Below the pieces are notes generated by a model. The model searched no databases. It saw only the letters and a program-made list of their open reading frames with translations, and had not been told where the DNA came from. The translations under genes and the position numbers were made by a program. Below, piece by piece: positions 23,800-30,331 of a stretch of DNA of 30,331 nucleotides. Positions within the stretch are counted from its first letter, which is position 1, and the number at the start of each line of letters is the position of its first letter. The stretch comes from an uncultured Pseudomonadota bacterium. Lineage in GTDB: Bacteria > Pseudomonadota > Gammaproteobacteria > Burkholderiales > SG8-39. The stretch covers positions 1-30,331 of the forward strand of contig CAIVVS010000033.1 in assembly GCA_903909415.1 (NCBI GenBank), given 5' to 3'.

Positions 23800-23826
23800 C
23801 AGGCCGGGTGGGCCGGGTGGGCCGTG
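23800..23826. repeat. Short tandem repeat, 9-bp unit
   Basis: GCCGGGTGG occurs twice head to tail and is followed by GCCGTG, in the leader region upstream of livH. It is G-rich on the plus strand. No function is evident. Confidence 0.5.
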
Positions 23827-23901
23827 CGATGCCGCGCGCTTACAGGCGGATTTTGCCATGGAAACAAGCCGGTTCCGCGGCGCCCGGCGCGTGTTCCCAT
23901 G

Positions 23902-23935
23902 CGGAAATGCAAACGGCCGGACCGGTGCATTTCCG
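23902..23935. repeat. Perfect 10-bp inverted repeat in livH leader
   Basis: CGGAAATGCA (23902-23911) and TGCATTTCCG (23926-23935) are perfect reverse complements around a 14-nt GC-rich loop. In minus-strand RNA this makes a stable stem-loop about 135 nt upstream of livH. Its right arm overlaps the first copy of the direct repeat. Confidence 0.6.
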
Positions 23936-23995
23936 GTACGGCCGTTCGTGGTCCGTGTTGCCGGACCGGTGTGCTTCCGGTTCGGCCGTTCGTGG
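23917..23995. repeat. Two imperfect 35-bp direct repeats with 44-bp period
   Basis: Positions 23917-23951 and 23961-23995 are identical at 31 of 35 bases; both begin CCGGACCGGTG and end CGGCCGTTCGTGG. They lie between a Bug gene stop (24007) and livH. Two copies spaced by about four helical turns could be regulator sites, or a small intergenic repeat family. Confidence 0.7.
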
Positions 23996-24006
23996 CGCGA
24001 TGCCCT

Positions 24007-24984
24007 TCAGTCGAGCGAGATCTTGCCCTCGCGCACCACCTTCGCCCACTTGGCCTGCTCGGCGCGGATGAAGGCGGTGAACTCCTCGGGGGTGGAGGTG
24101 ATCGGCTCGAAGCCGACGTCGTCCATCTTCTGGCGGATCTGCGGGTCGGCCACGGACCTGGCGTACTCCGACCCGATCCGCGCCACGGCGTCGCGCGAGG
24201 TGCCCGCCGGGAAGGCGAAGCCCTGCCACGCGTAGTAGTTGTAGCCGGCCAGCCCGGTCTCGGCCACGGTCGGCACGTCGGACATGGTGCCCAGGCGCGC
24301 GGCGTTGCCCACCGCCAGCGCGCGCACCTTGCCGCCGCGCACCTGCGGGCCGCCGGTGCCCAGGTCGAGGAACATGGACTCGATGCGCCCGCCCAGCAGG
24401 TCCTGCACCGCCGGCGCCGCGCCTTTATAGGGCACGTGCGTCGCCTTCAGGCCGTGGCCCTGCAGGAAGGCCTCCATCGCCAGGTGGTGCGGCGAACCGG
24501 CACCGGGCGAGCCGTAGTTGAACTGGCCGGGCCGCGACTTGGCCGCCGCGACGAACTCGGCCACCGTCCTGATGCTCGACTGCGACGGCACGGTGAGCAT
24601 CAGCGCGGCGAGGATGGTGCGCGTGACCGGCTGGAAGTCGCGGATCGGGTCGTAGGGAATCTTGGAAAACAGGAACGGGTTCACCGCGAAGGTGGCGTTG
24701 TCGCCCACCAGCAGGGTGTAGCCATCGGGTGCCGACTTGGCGACCAGTTCGGCGCCGACGATGGTCGAGGCGCCCGGGCGGTTGTCCACCACCACCTGCT
24801 GGCCGAGGCCCTCGCCCATCTTGCCGGCCACCAGCCGCGCGAAGAAGTCGGTACCGCCGCCCGCCGGGTAGGGCACCACGAGCCGGATGGACTTGGCCGG
24901 ATAGGCCTGGGCCGATGCGGTCAGCGGAACGGACAACACGCCCGCGGCCACGCCCGCCAAAAGGATTGCCATTGCCTTGCGCAT
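24007..24984 (-). CDS. Bug/TctC family periplasmic substrate-binding protein inside the liv cluster
   Basis: This 325-residue protein has the signal peptide MRKAMAILLAGVAAGVLS, cleaved near ASAQA. Bug features are RLVVPYPAGGGTDFFAR, VDNRPGASTIVG, APDGYTLLVG, THVPYKGAAPAVQDLL and FAFPAGTSRDAVARI. GGAGGAGG lies 5 bp before ATG 24984, the strongest ribosome binding site in the region. It is inserted between the LivK-type receptor genes and livHMGF on the same strand. Bug proteins serve TctAB or act as sensors, and are not known partners of Liv permeases, so either the gene has moved into the cluster or the two uptake routes share a regulon. Confidence 0.93.
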   Translation of the reverse strand: MRKAMAILLAGVAAGVLSVPLTASAQAYPAKSIRLVVPYPAGGGTDFFARLVAGKMGEGLGQQVVVDNRPGASTIVGAELVAKSAPDGYTLLVGDNATFAVNPFLFSKIPYDPIRDFQPVTRTILAALMLTVPSQSSIRTVAEFVAAAKSRPGQFNYGSPGAGSPHHLAMEAFLQGHGLKATHVPYKGAAPAVQDLLGGRIESMFLDLGTGGPQVRGGKVRALAVGNAARLGTMSDVPTVAETGLAGYNYYAWQGFAFPAGTSRDAVARIGSEYARSVADPQIRQKMDDVGFEPITSTPEEFTAFIRAEQAKWAKVVREGKISLD

Positions 24985-25023
24985 TGCTGCCTCCTCCTAG
25001 TGTGCGGCGCCCTCCAGCGCCGG

Positions 25024-25049
25024 CGTCACCCCGCGGGTGCGGGGTGACG
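25024..25049 (-). terminator. Strong hairpin between livK-like gene and Bug gene
   Basis: Perfect 11-bp arms (CGTCACCCCGC / GCGGGGTGACG) with a GGGT tetraloop (ACCC on the minus strand) lie 27 bp after the LivK-type stop and 40 bp before the Bug start. No U-run follows on the minus strand. It may partly terminate or protect the abundant binding-protein mRNA. Confidence 0.5.
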
Positions 25050-25075
25050 GCTTCCCGGGACTCCGGGCCCCGCGC

Positions 25076-26281
25076 TTACTTCAGCGGGCATTCCTTGGCA
25101 TACGGGTCCAGGTGCGCGGTGAAGATCGTGCCCATGGACTTGTTGGTGATGCGGCCCTGGGCGTCCTTGCCGATCACGCGCAGGTAGTAGTTCTGCACCG
25201 GGTAGCCGTTGTTGGCGATGCGGTACTCGCCGCGCGTGGACTTGAGCTTCACCGCCTTGAGCGCCTTCATGAAGGCCTCGCGGTCCTCGACCTTGCCCTT
25301 GACGGCCTTGGCCGCCGCGTCGATGTGCAGCGCGGTGTCGTAGCCCTGCGAGGCGTACAGCGACGGCTGGCGCTTGAACTCCTTCTCGAAGTCGGCGACG
25401 AAGCGCTTGTTCTCCGGGTTGTCCATGTCGGGCGACCACTGGCTGGTGTTGAAGATGCCCATCATCGACTCGCCGACGGCGGGGATCGTGTCCTGGTCGG
25501 CGGAGAAGCCCGGCAGGATCAGCGTGGTGCTGGTGGACAGGCCCGAGGCCACGAACTGCTTCACGAAGTTGATGCCCATGCCCCCGGGCATGAACACGTA
25601 CACGGCTTCGGGCTTGGCCGCGCGCATCTGCGCGAGCTCGGCGGCGAAGTCGAGCTGGCCGAGCTTGACGTACACCTCGTCGATCACCTTGCCCTTGTAG
25701 AAGCGCTTGAAGCCGGTGAGCGCATCCTTGCCCGCCGGGTAGTTGGGCGCCATGATGTAGGTGTTCTTGTAGCCCTTGGTCGTGGCGTGCTGGCCGGCGG
25801 CCTCGTGGTTGGCGTCGTTCTGCCATGCCGCCGACACGAACCACGGGCTGCAGCCCTTGCCCGCGAGCTGCGAGGGGCCGGCGTTGGCCGAGATGAAGGG
25901 CGTCTTGGACTCGAACGCGACCGGCGCGGCGGCCAGCAGGATGTTCGAGTAGATGATGCCGGTGACGATGTCGACGCGGTCGCGCTTCACGAAGCGGTCG
26001 GCGATCTGCTTGCCGGTGTCCGGGTTGAACTGGTCGTCCTGCGCCAGCACCTCGGCCGGCAGGCCGCCGAGCTTGCCGCCCAGGTGCTTGACCGCGAGGT
26101 TGAAGCCGTCGCGCACGTCGATGCCGGGGGCGCCCGCGGGGCCCGAGAGCGTGGTCACCAGGCCGACCTTGATCTTGTCGGCGGCCTGGGCGGACACGGC
26201 GGCGAGCGCCGCGGCCGTGGCCAGCGCGAGTAGCGATGCCGCACGGCCAGATGCGCGGCGGATGTTTCGGTTTGCAGCCAT
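25076..26281 (-). CDS. LivK-type ABC transporter substrate-binding protein (second of tandem pair)
   Basis: This 401-residue periplasmic type I binding protein has a signal peptide (RNIRRASGRAASLLALATAAALAAV, cleaved near AQA) and the Peripla_BP_6 fold: IKVGLVTTLSGPAG, VRDGFNLAVKHLGGKLGG, DDQFNPDTGKQIADRFV, ISANAGPSQLAG and APNYPAGKDAL. GGAGGA lies about 8 bp before ATG 26281. It is closely related to the upstream gene at 26355-27548 across its whole length, which points to tandem duplication. The pair would deliver ligands to LivHMGF. The ligand is uncertain; this branch often binds aromatic acids or amides rather than leucine. Confidence 0.94.
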   Translation of the reverse strand: MAANRNIRRASGRAASLLALATAAALAAVSAQAADKIKVGLVTTLSGPAGAPGIDVRDGFNLAVKHLGGKLGGLPAEVLAQDDQFNPDTGKQIADRFVKRDRVDIVTGIIYSNILLAAAPVAFESKTPFISANAGPSQLAGKGCSPWFVSAAWQNDANHEAAGQHATTKGYKNTYIMAPNYPAGKDALTGFKRFYKGKVIDEVYVKLGQLDFAAELAQMRAAKPEAVYVFMPGGMGINFVKQFVASGLSTSTTLILPGFSADQDTIPAVGESMMGIFNTSQWSPDMDNPENKRFVADFEKEFKRQPSLYASQGYDTALHIDAAAKAVKGKVEDREAFMKALKAVKLKSTRGEYRIANNGYPVQNYYLRVIGKDAQGRITNKSMGTIFTAHLDPYAKECPLK

Positions 26282-26354
26282 GGTTTTTCCTCCGGATGGG
26301 TGGGTGTTCTTCAATGCTCGTCCCGCTCGCGCGTAGCTTACCCGTGCGCGGCGC

Positions 26355-27548
26355 TTACCACTTGAGCGGGCATTTCGCGGCGTGCGTGTCGCCAAGGTCC
26401 CTGGCCACAACGCCGACCGTCTTGTTGGTGATGCGTCCCTTCGTGTCGCGGCCGATCACCCTGAGGTACCAGTCCTGCGACGGGAAGTTGTTGTTCTGCC
26501 ACTTGAACTCGCCGCGCACCGACTTGAAGCGCTTGGCGCGCAGGGCCTTGATCACGGCCTCGCGGTCCTCGACCTTGCCTTTCACGTCGCGCACCGCGGC
26601 GTCGATCAGCATGGCCGTGTCCCAGCCCTGCGAGGCGTACACCGTCGGCAGGCGGTTGAACTCCTTCTCGAACGCGGCCACGAAGCGCCGGTTCTCCGGG
26701 TTGTCGAAGTCGTGCGCGTAGTGCGCCACGTTGAACACGCCCAGCATCGGCTCGCCCACCGCCTTGATGATGTCCTCGTCGGCGCCCACGCCGGCGGTCA
26801 GCAGCAGCGTGTCCTTGGACAGGCCGGCGGCGACGAACTGCTTGATGAAGTTGATGCCCATGCCGCCCGGCAGGAAGTAGAACACCGCCTCGGGCTTGGC
26901 CGCGCGGATCTGCGCTAGCTCCGCCGCGTAGTCGAGCTGTCCGAGCTTGATGAAGATCTCGTCGGACAGCTTGCCCTTGTAGAAATTCTTGAAGCCGGCG
27001 ATGGCGTCGCGCCCGGCCGGGTAGTTCGGGGCGATGGCCACGATGTTCTTGTAGCCGCGCTGGGTGGCGAGGATCCCCGGACCGCCGTTGTTGGTGTCGT
27101 TCTGCCAGGAGGCCGAGAAGAAGTAGCGGTTGCACTGCTCGCCCGCGAGCTGCGAGGGGCCGGCGTTGGCGCTGATCATCAGGGTCTTGGACTCGAACGC
27201 CACGGGCGCGGCCGCCAGCAGCACGTTGGAGAACACGATGCCTGTGAGGAAGTCGACCTTGTTCTGGCGCACCAGGCGGTCGGCCAGCTGCTTGCCGGTG
27301 TCCGGGTTGAGCTGGTCGTCCAGCACCGTGACTTCCGCCGGCAGGCCGCCGAGCTTGCCGCCGTTCATCTTGACCGCGAGGTTGAAGGCGTCGCGGATGT
27401 CGATGCCCAGCGCGGCGTTCGGGCCGGACAGCGTGGAGATGAAGCCGACCTTGACGCGGTCGGCGGCGAGCACCGAGTGGGAGGCGAGGGTGCCGGCCAG
27501 CGCCAGCGTGGCGGCAGTGGCGAGTGCGGTGAGGCGAAGGCTTTTCAT
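26355..27548 (-). CDS. LivK-type ABC transporter substrate-binding protein (first of tandem pair)
   Basis: This 397-residue periplasmic binding protein has a signal peptide (SLRLTALATAATLALAGTLA, cleaved near VLA) and the same order of motifs as its neighbour: VKVGFISTLSGPNA, DDQLNPDTGKQLADRLV, ISANAGPSQLAG, APNYPAGRDAI and FLPGGMGINFIKQFV. ATG 27548 is preferred: it gives a proper signal peptide and lies 27 bp below a TATAAA box. An ATG 11 codons upstream would overlap that box. The ribosome binding site is weak. It heads the minus-strand transport cluster and is divergent from the VanA-like oxygenase gene. Confidence 0.94.
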   Translation of the reverse strand: MKSLRLTALATAATLALAGTLASHSVLAADRVKVGFISTLSGPNAALGIDIRDAFNLAVKMNGGKLGGLPAEVTVLDDQLNPDTGKQLADRLVRQNKVDFLTGIVFSNVLLAAAPVAFESKTLMISANAGPSQLAGEQCNRYFFSASWQNDTNNGGPGILATQRGYKNIVAIAPNYPAGRDAIAGFKNFYKGKLSDEIFIKLGQLDYAAELAQIRAAKPEAVFYFLPGGMGINFIKQFVAAGLSKDTLLLTAGVGADEDIIKAVGEPMLGVFNVAHYAHDFDNPENRRFVAAFEKEFNRLPTVYASQGWDTAMLIDAAVRDVKGKVEDREAVIKALRAKRFKSVRGEFKWQNNNFPSQDWYLRVIGRDTKGRITNKTVGVVARDLGDTHAAKCPLKW

Positions 27549-27581
27549 GGGCGGAACGCTCGAAACAGGGTGGATGGCCAT

Positions 27582-27610
27582 TTTATATCGCGCCCACGCC
27601 GCGCTGCCCG
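27582..27610 (-). promoter_or_regulatory. Candidate promoter of the livK cluster
   Basis: On the minus strand TATAAA (27582-27587) is preceded after 17 bp by CGGGCA (27605-27610), matching TTGACA at 3 of 6 positions. The predicted leader to ATG 27548 is about 27 nt. It stands out as an AT-rich patch in GC-rich DNA, but the -35 is weak. Confidence 0.4.
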
Positions 27611-27826
27611 CATTTCGTCCCCCTGGTTTCGTCCATGCGTCGCATTGTTTCCGGCGATGGCATGCAGGGGAAAAATGCCCTATCGTGCGCGCATGCGTTG
27701 CGCCCGGAGGACTCCGGCCGACGCCGGCCCACGCCGGCCGAAGCCCGCAGAGGCCCGCGGCCATCCGGGAGGCCACCAAGGTTGGCGGCCCCGGACTTTT
27801 TCCGGAACCACGAGGAGGAACATCCC
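27588..27826. other. Divergent intergenic region upstream of the VanA-like gene
   Basis: This non-coding stretch lies between the livK promoter box and the oxygenase ATG. It holds GGCAT...ATGCC (27659-27679), an 8-bp palindrome CGCATGCG (27690-27697), and short GC-rich direct repeats of the type CGCCGGCC near 27725-27745. No convincing plus-strand promoter was found. A small regulator gene is not present. Confidence 0.5.
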
Positions 27827-28900
27827 ATGTTCATGCGCAATTGCTGGTACGTCGGCGCCTGGGACCACGAGGTCACGTCCGACCGCCCCTTCGGCCGCAT
27901 CCTGCTGGACGAGCCGGTGGTGTTCTACCGCCGGCGCGATGGCGCGGTGGTCGCGCTGGAGGACCGCTGCTGCCACCGCCGCTACCCGCTGTCGCGCGGC
28001 TGCGTGGTCGAGGACAAGCTGGAGTGCGCCTACCACGGCCTGCAGTTCGAGGGCAGCGGCAAGTGCGTGCGCGTGCCCGGCCAGGCCATCATTCCCGAGT
28101 CGGCCAAGGTGCGCAGCTACCCGGTGGTGGAGCGCAACCACTGGGTGTGGATCTGGATGGGCGACCCGGCGCTGGCCGACCCGTCGCTGGTCACCGACTT
28201 CCACTGGATGGACGACCCGGCCTGGCGCGCCAAGGGCACGGTGTTCCACGTCAAGAGCAGCTACGAGCTGGTGATCGAGAACCTGATGGACCTCACGCAC
28301 CTGTCCTTCGTGCACAAGTCCACCATCGGCAACTACGCCACCGCCGAGGCGGCGGAGACCAGGACCCTGCGCACCGAGGACGACGTGACCGTGGTGCGCT
28401 GGATGGTGGACACCCCGCCGCCGCCCACCTACGTGCGCGCCGGCGGCTTCAAGGGCAACGTGGATCGCTGGCAGCTGATCAACTTCACCCTGCCGTGCTT
28501 CGTGCGCCTGGACGTGGGCGCGATGGACACCGGCAAGGGGGCGCCGCAGATCAAGACCGCCGCCTTCGCCGGCGAGGGCAGGATGGCCGGCGGCATCGAG
28601 ATGCGCAACCTGAACGCGATCACGCCCGAGTCGGAAAAGACCTGCCATTACTTCTGGGCGCAGGCGCACAACTTCCTGCTCGACAAGCCGGAAGTCACCA
28701 ACCTGCTCTACGAGCAGGTGAAGGAAGCCTTCCTGCAGGACTGGGAGATCTTCGAGAACCAGCAGAAGTGGATCGACCTCGACCCGGATGCGCCGCGCGT
28801 GGACCTGAACGGCGACAACGGCCAGATCCAGGCGATCCGCCTGCTGCGCCGGCGCATCGCCGAGGAACAAGCCGGCTCGCCCGCGCTGCGCGTGGCCTGA
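27827..28900 (+). CDS. VanA-like Rieske oxygenase, alpha subunit
   Basis: This 357-residue protein has Rieske ligands C48-x-H50 (DRCCHRRYPL) and C67-x2-H70 (CAYHGLQF), and catalytic iron site D155-x2-H158-x4-H163 within NLMDLTHLSFVH. The rest resembles the VanA C-terminal domain. The size and N-terminus (FMRNCWYVGAWDHEV) match vanillate O-demethylase and related homomeric oxygenases (dicamba, phthalate or toluenesulfonate types), which need no beta subunit but do need a VanB-like reductase. No such reductase is in the window. ATG 27827 has GAGGAGG 8 bp upstream. An alpha/beta hydrolase gene follows after 109 bp. It is likely to be O-demethylation or monooxygenation of an aromatic acid; the exact substrate is unknown. 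Confidence 0.95.
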   Translation: MFMRNCWYVGAWDHEVTSDRPFGRILLDEPVVFYRRRDGAVVALEDRCCHRRYPLSRGCVVEDKLECAYHGLQFEGSGKCVRVPGQAIIPESAKVRSYPVVERNHWVWIWMGDPALADPSLVTDFHWMDDPAWRAKGTVFHVKSSYELVIENLMDLTHLSFVHKSTIGNYATAEAAETRTLRTEDDVTVVRWMVDTPPPPTYVRAGGFKGNVDRWQLINFTLPCFVRLDVGAMDTGKGAPQIKTAAFAGEGRMAGGIEMRNLNAITPESEKTCHYFWAQAHNFLLDKPEVTNLLYEQVKEAFLQDWEIFENQQKWIDLDPDAPRVDLNGDNGQIQAIRLLRRRIAEEQAGSPALRVA

Positions 28901-28914
28901 GGCGTTCCCGATCA

Positions 28915-28944
28915 TGGGCTCGATCGTGGGCTCGATCGTGGGGT
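28915..28944. repeat. 12-bp tandem repeat
   Basis: TGGGCTCGATCG occurs twice in tandem (28915-28938), with a partial copy on each side. Each unit contains the palindrome CGATCG. It lies in the 109-bp gap between the oxygenase and hydrolase genes. It may be slippage-prone. Confidence 0.6.
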
Positions 28945-29009
28945 GATTGTCAGCTTGTCTGCCAGGCCATCGCCGCAACGGGGCGCGGCGATGGAGTAAA
29001 TTCCGGTAG

Positions 29010-30331
29010 ATGAATCAGGCATCCAGCAAGCGCCGCGCGGCGGCGAAGCAGTCCCGAGTACGTGCACCCGGGCGTGCCACCGCCCGCAGGCAGCCGCCAG
29101 CCGGCCCAAGCCTGTCCAGCGAACGCGACGACGAGACCGGCCCGGTGATGCGGCGCTGGACCGAACAGCGCTGGCAGCTGGACAACACCATCCGCTCGGT
29201 CGGCCTGGAATGGGACCAGCCGCGCATCGGCAACTACGGCACCGCCTGCGGGCCGCAGGCGCTGGGCGACCTGAACGCGATCCGGGCGCGGGTGCAGAAG
29301 TACGCCGACATCGCGCCCGCCTTCGAGGCGGCGGCGCGGCGGCGCGAAGCCGCCGGCAGCGCGGCGCTGGACGCGGGGCGCCGCGTGACGGCGCGCGAGC
29401 ATTTCTACACGGCAGCGGTGTTCTGGGCGGCCTCGCAATGGCCGTTCCATGACAACCACGCGCACAACCTCGAGAACAACGCCCGCAAGCGCGCCTGCTA
29501 CGAGACCTACGCGACGCTCGCCGACCATGTGGTCGAGGCTGTGTGGATCAGCCTGCCCGATGGGCGCCAGTTTCCCGCCTGGTTCCACCTGCCGCATGGA
29601 TGTCCTTCGGGCGCGAAGCAGAAGCTCCCGGCCATCGTCTCCATCCCCGGCATGGACGGCTTCAAGGAATCGAACGTCGCGCTGAACGGCGACCGCTGGC
29701 TGGCGCGCGGCGTCGCGGTGCTGGTGCTGGACGGCCCCGGCCAGTACGAAGCAGCGATCCATGGCGTGCACATGAGCGTGCCGGCCTGGCAGGCGGCCGG
29801 CCGCGCGGCCTTCGACTGGCTATCGCGGCGGCCCGAGGTCGATGCAAAGTGCATCGGGCTGGTGGGCAACAGCTTCGGCACCCTCTTCGCGACCATCGCC
29901 GCGAGCGCCGAGCCGCGCTTTGCCGCGGTGGCGCTCTCGTCCATCTGCCTCGAACCCGGGGCCCGCGCGATCTTCGACGAGGCCTCGCCGACCTTCAAGC
30001 GCCGCTTCATGTACATGGCGGGCATCAGCGACGAGGCGCGCTTCGAGCGATTCAGGAAAACGCTCACGTGGGAAGGCCATGCGCAGCGCATCCGCGCGCC
30101 GCTGCTGTGCATCGCCGGCGAACGCGACGAACTCTGTCCGCTGGTCTGGGCCGAGCGCATGATGCGCACCCTGCGCGGCCCCAGGCAACTGGTGGTCTAC
30201 CAGGACTCGCGCCACACCGTGGGCGGCGTGCCGTCCGCAGTGCTCGGACCGGCGCCCAACGTGCTCGCGGCCGACTGGATGAGTGAGCGGCTGTCGGGCA
30301 TGCCGGCCGAATCCGCGCGCTGGTTCGTCGA
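29010..30331 (+). CDS. Alpha/beta hydrolase (C-terminus beyond window)
   Basis: The frame is open from ATG 29010 to the right edge (440 complete codons), so the C-terminus is missing. A basic tail (1-36, many Arg/Lys/Ala) precedes a helical N-terminal cap domain (GNYGTACGPQALGDL, YADIAPAFEAAARRREAAG) and the hydrolase core. There the nucleophile is S288 (GNSFGT), the acid D373 (AGERDEL) and the base H402 (DSRHTVGG). This cap-plus-core layout resembles 2,6-dihydroxypseudooxynicotine hydrolase and FrsA/DUF1100-type enzymes, which cleave C-C or ester bonds. The ribosome binding site is weak and the tail is low in complexity, so a later start is possible. It follows the VanA-like gene and may hydrolyse its product or a side chain (inference). 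Confidence 0.9.
   Translation, partial: MNQASSKRRAAAKQSRVRAPGRATARRQPPAGPSLSSERDDETGPVMRRWTEQRWQLDNTIRSVGLEWDQPRIGNYGTACGPQALGDLNAIRARVQKYADIAPAFEAAARRREAAGSAALDAGRRVTAREHFYTAAVFWAASQWPFHDNHAHNLENNARKRACYETYATLADHVVEAVWISLPDGRQFPAWFHLPHGCPSGAKQKLPAIVSIPGMDGFKESNVALNGDRWLARGVAVLVLDGPGQYEAAIHGVHMSVPAWQAAGRAAFDWLSRRPEVDAKCIGLVGNSFGTLFATIAASAEPRFAAVALSSICLEPGARAIFDEASPTFKRRFMYMAGISDEARFERFRKTLTWEGHAQRIRAPLLCIAGERDELCPLVWAERMMRTLRGPRQLVVYQDSRHTVGGVPSAVLGPAPNVLAADWMSERLSGMPAESARWFV

Noticed and set aside
28991..28999. Two-codon frame ATG GAG TAA, 10 bp before the alpha/beta hydrolase ATG
   Set aside because: Could be a minimal upstream ORF, but such a short frame is expected by chance and has no ribosome binding site.

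Overview
The window is GC-rich and densely coded, with several divergent and convergent gene boundaries. It looks like an accessory catabolic region of a betaproteobacterium, most likely Burkholderiales. That placement is an inference from five Bug/TctC-type periplasmic receptors, several ring-hydroxylating oxygenases and Liv-type ABC transport packed into 30 kb. No RNA gene, transposase, integrase or CRISPR array was found.

Layout. (A) 1-3818, minus strand: a MarR regulator, an aromatic-ring dioxygenase alpha/beta pair (the beta subunit carries a histone-H1-like lysine/alanine tail), a bacteriohemerythrin with its own perfect -10 box, and a cysteine hydrolase cut by the left edge. (B) 4067-6417: a small unknown protein, then a Bug receptor divergent from a GntR/FCD regulator. 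(C) 14447-6435, minus strand: a catabolic block with SDR, Bug, HpcH/HpaI aldolase, MmgE/PrpD, Bug, an atypical SDR, and a second dioxygenase alpha/beta pair coupled by ATGA. Two near-identical promoter/operator modules (12612-12642 and 14531-14561) stand in front of its two sub-operons. (D) 14647-19070: a plus-strand Bug receptor; a minus-strand cysteine hydrolase plus Tat-exported NMT1-type binding protein; and a divergent ABC ATPase/permease, with a perfect inverted repeat in the divergent region. (E) 27548-19089, minus strand: two tandem LivK paralogues, a Bug receptor, livHMGF and a DegT-like aminotransferase. (F) 27827-30331, plus strand: a VanA-like Rieske oxygenase and an alpha/beta hydrolase cut by the right edge.

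How it may work together (inference). Binding proteins and two ABC systems capture aromatic or amide-containing acids. Three oxygenases hydroxylate them, SDRs oxidise diols or alcohols, and hydrolases, the aldolase and the PrpD-like enzyme process ring-cleavage or side-chain products. No ferredoxin, oxygenase reductase, ring-cleavage dioxygenase or TctA/TctB membrane subunit is encoded here, so these must come from elsewhere. Substrates cannot be read from the sequence. The most unusual points are the H1-like tail on a dioxygenase subunit, the paired promoter modules, the hemerythrin beside an oxygenase, and an SDR that has lost its NNAG motif.
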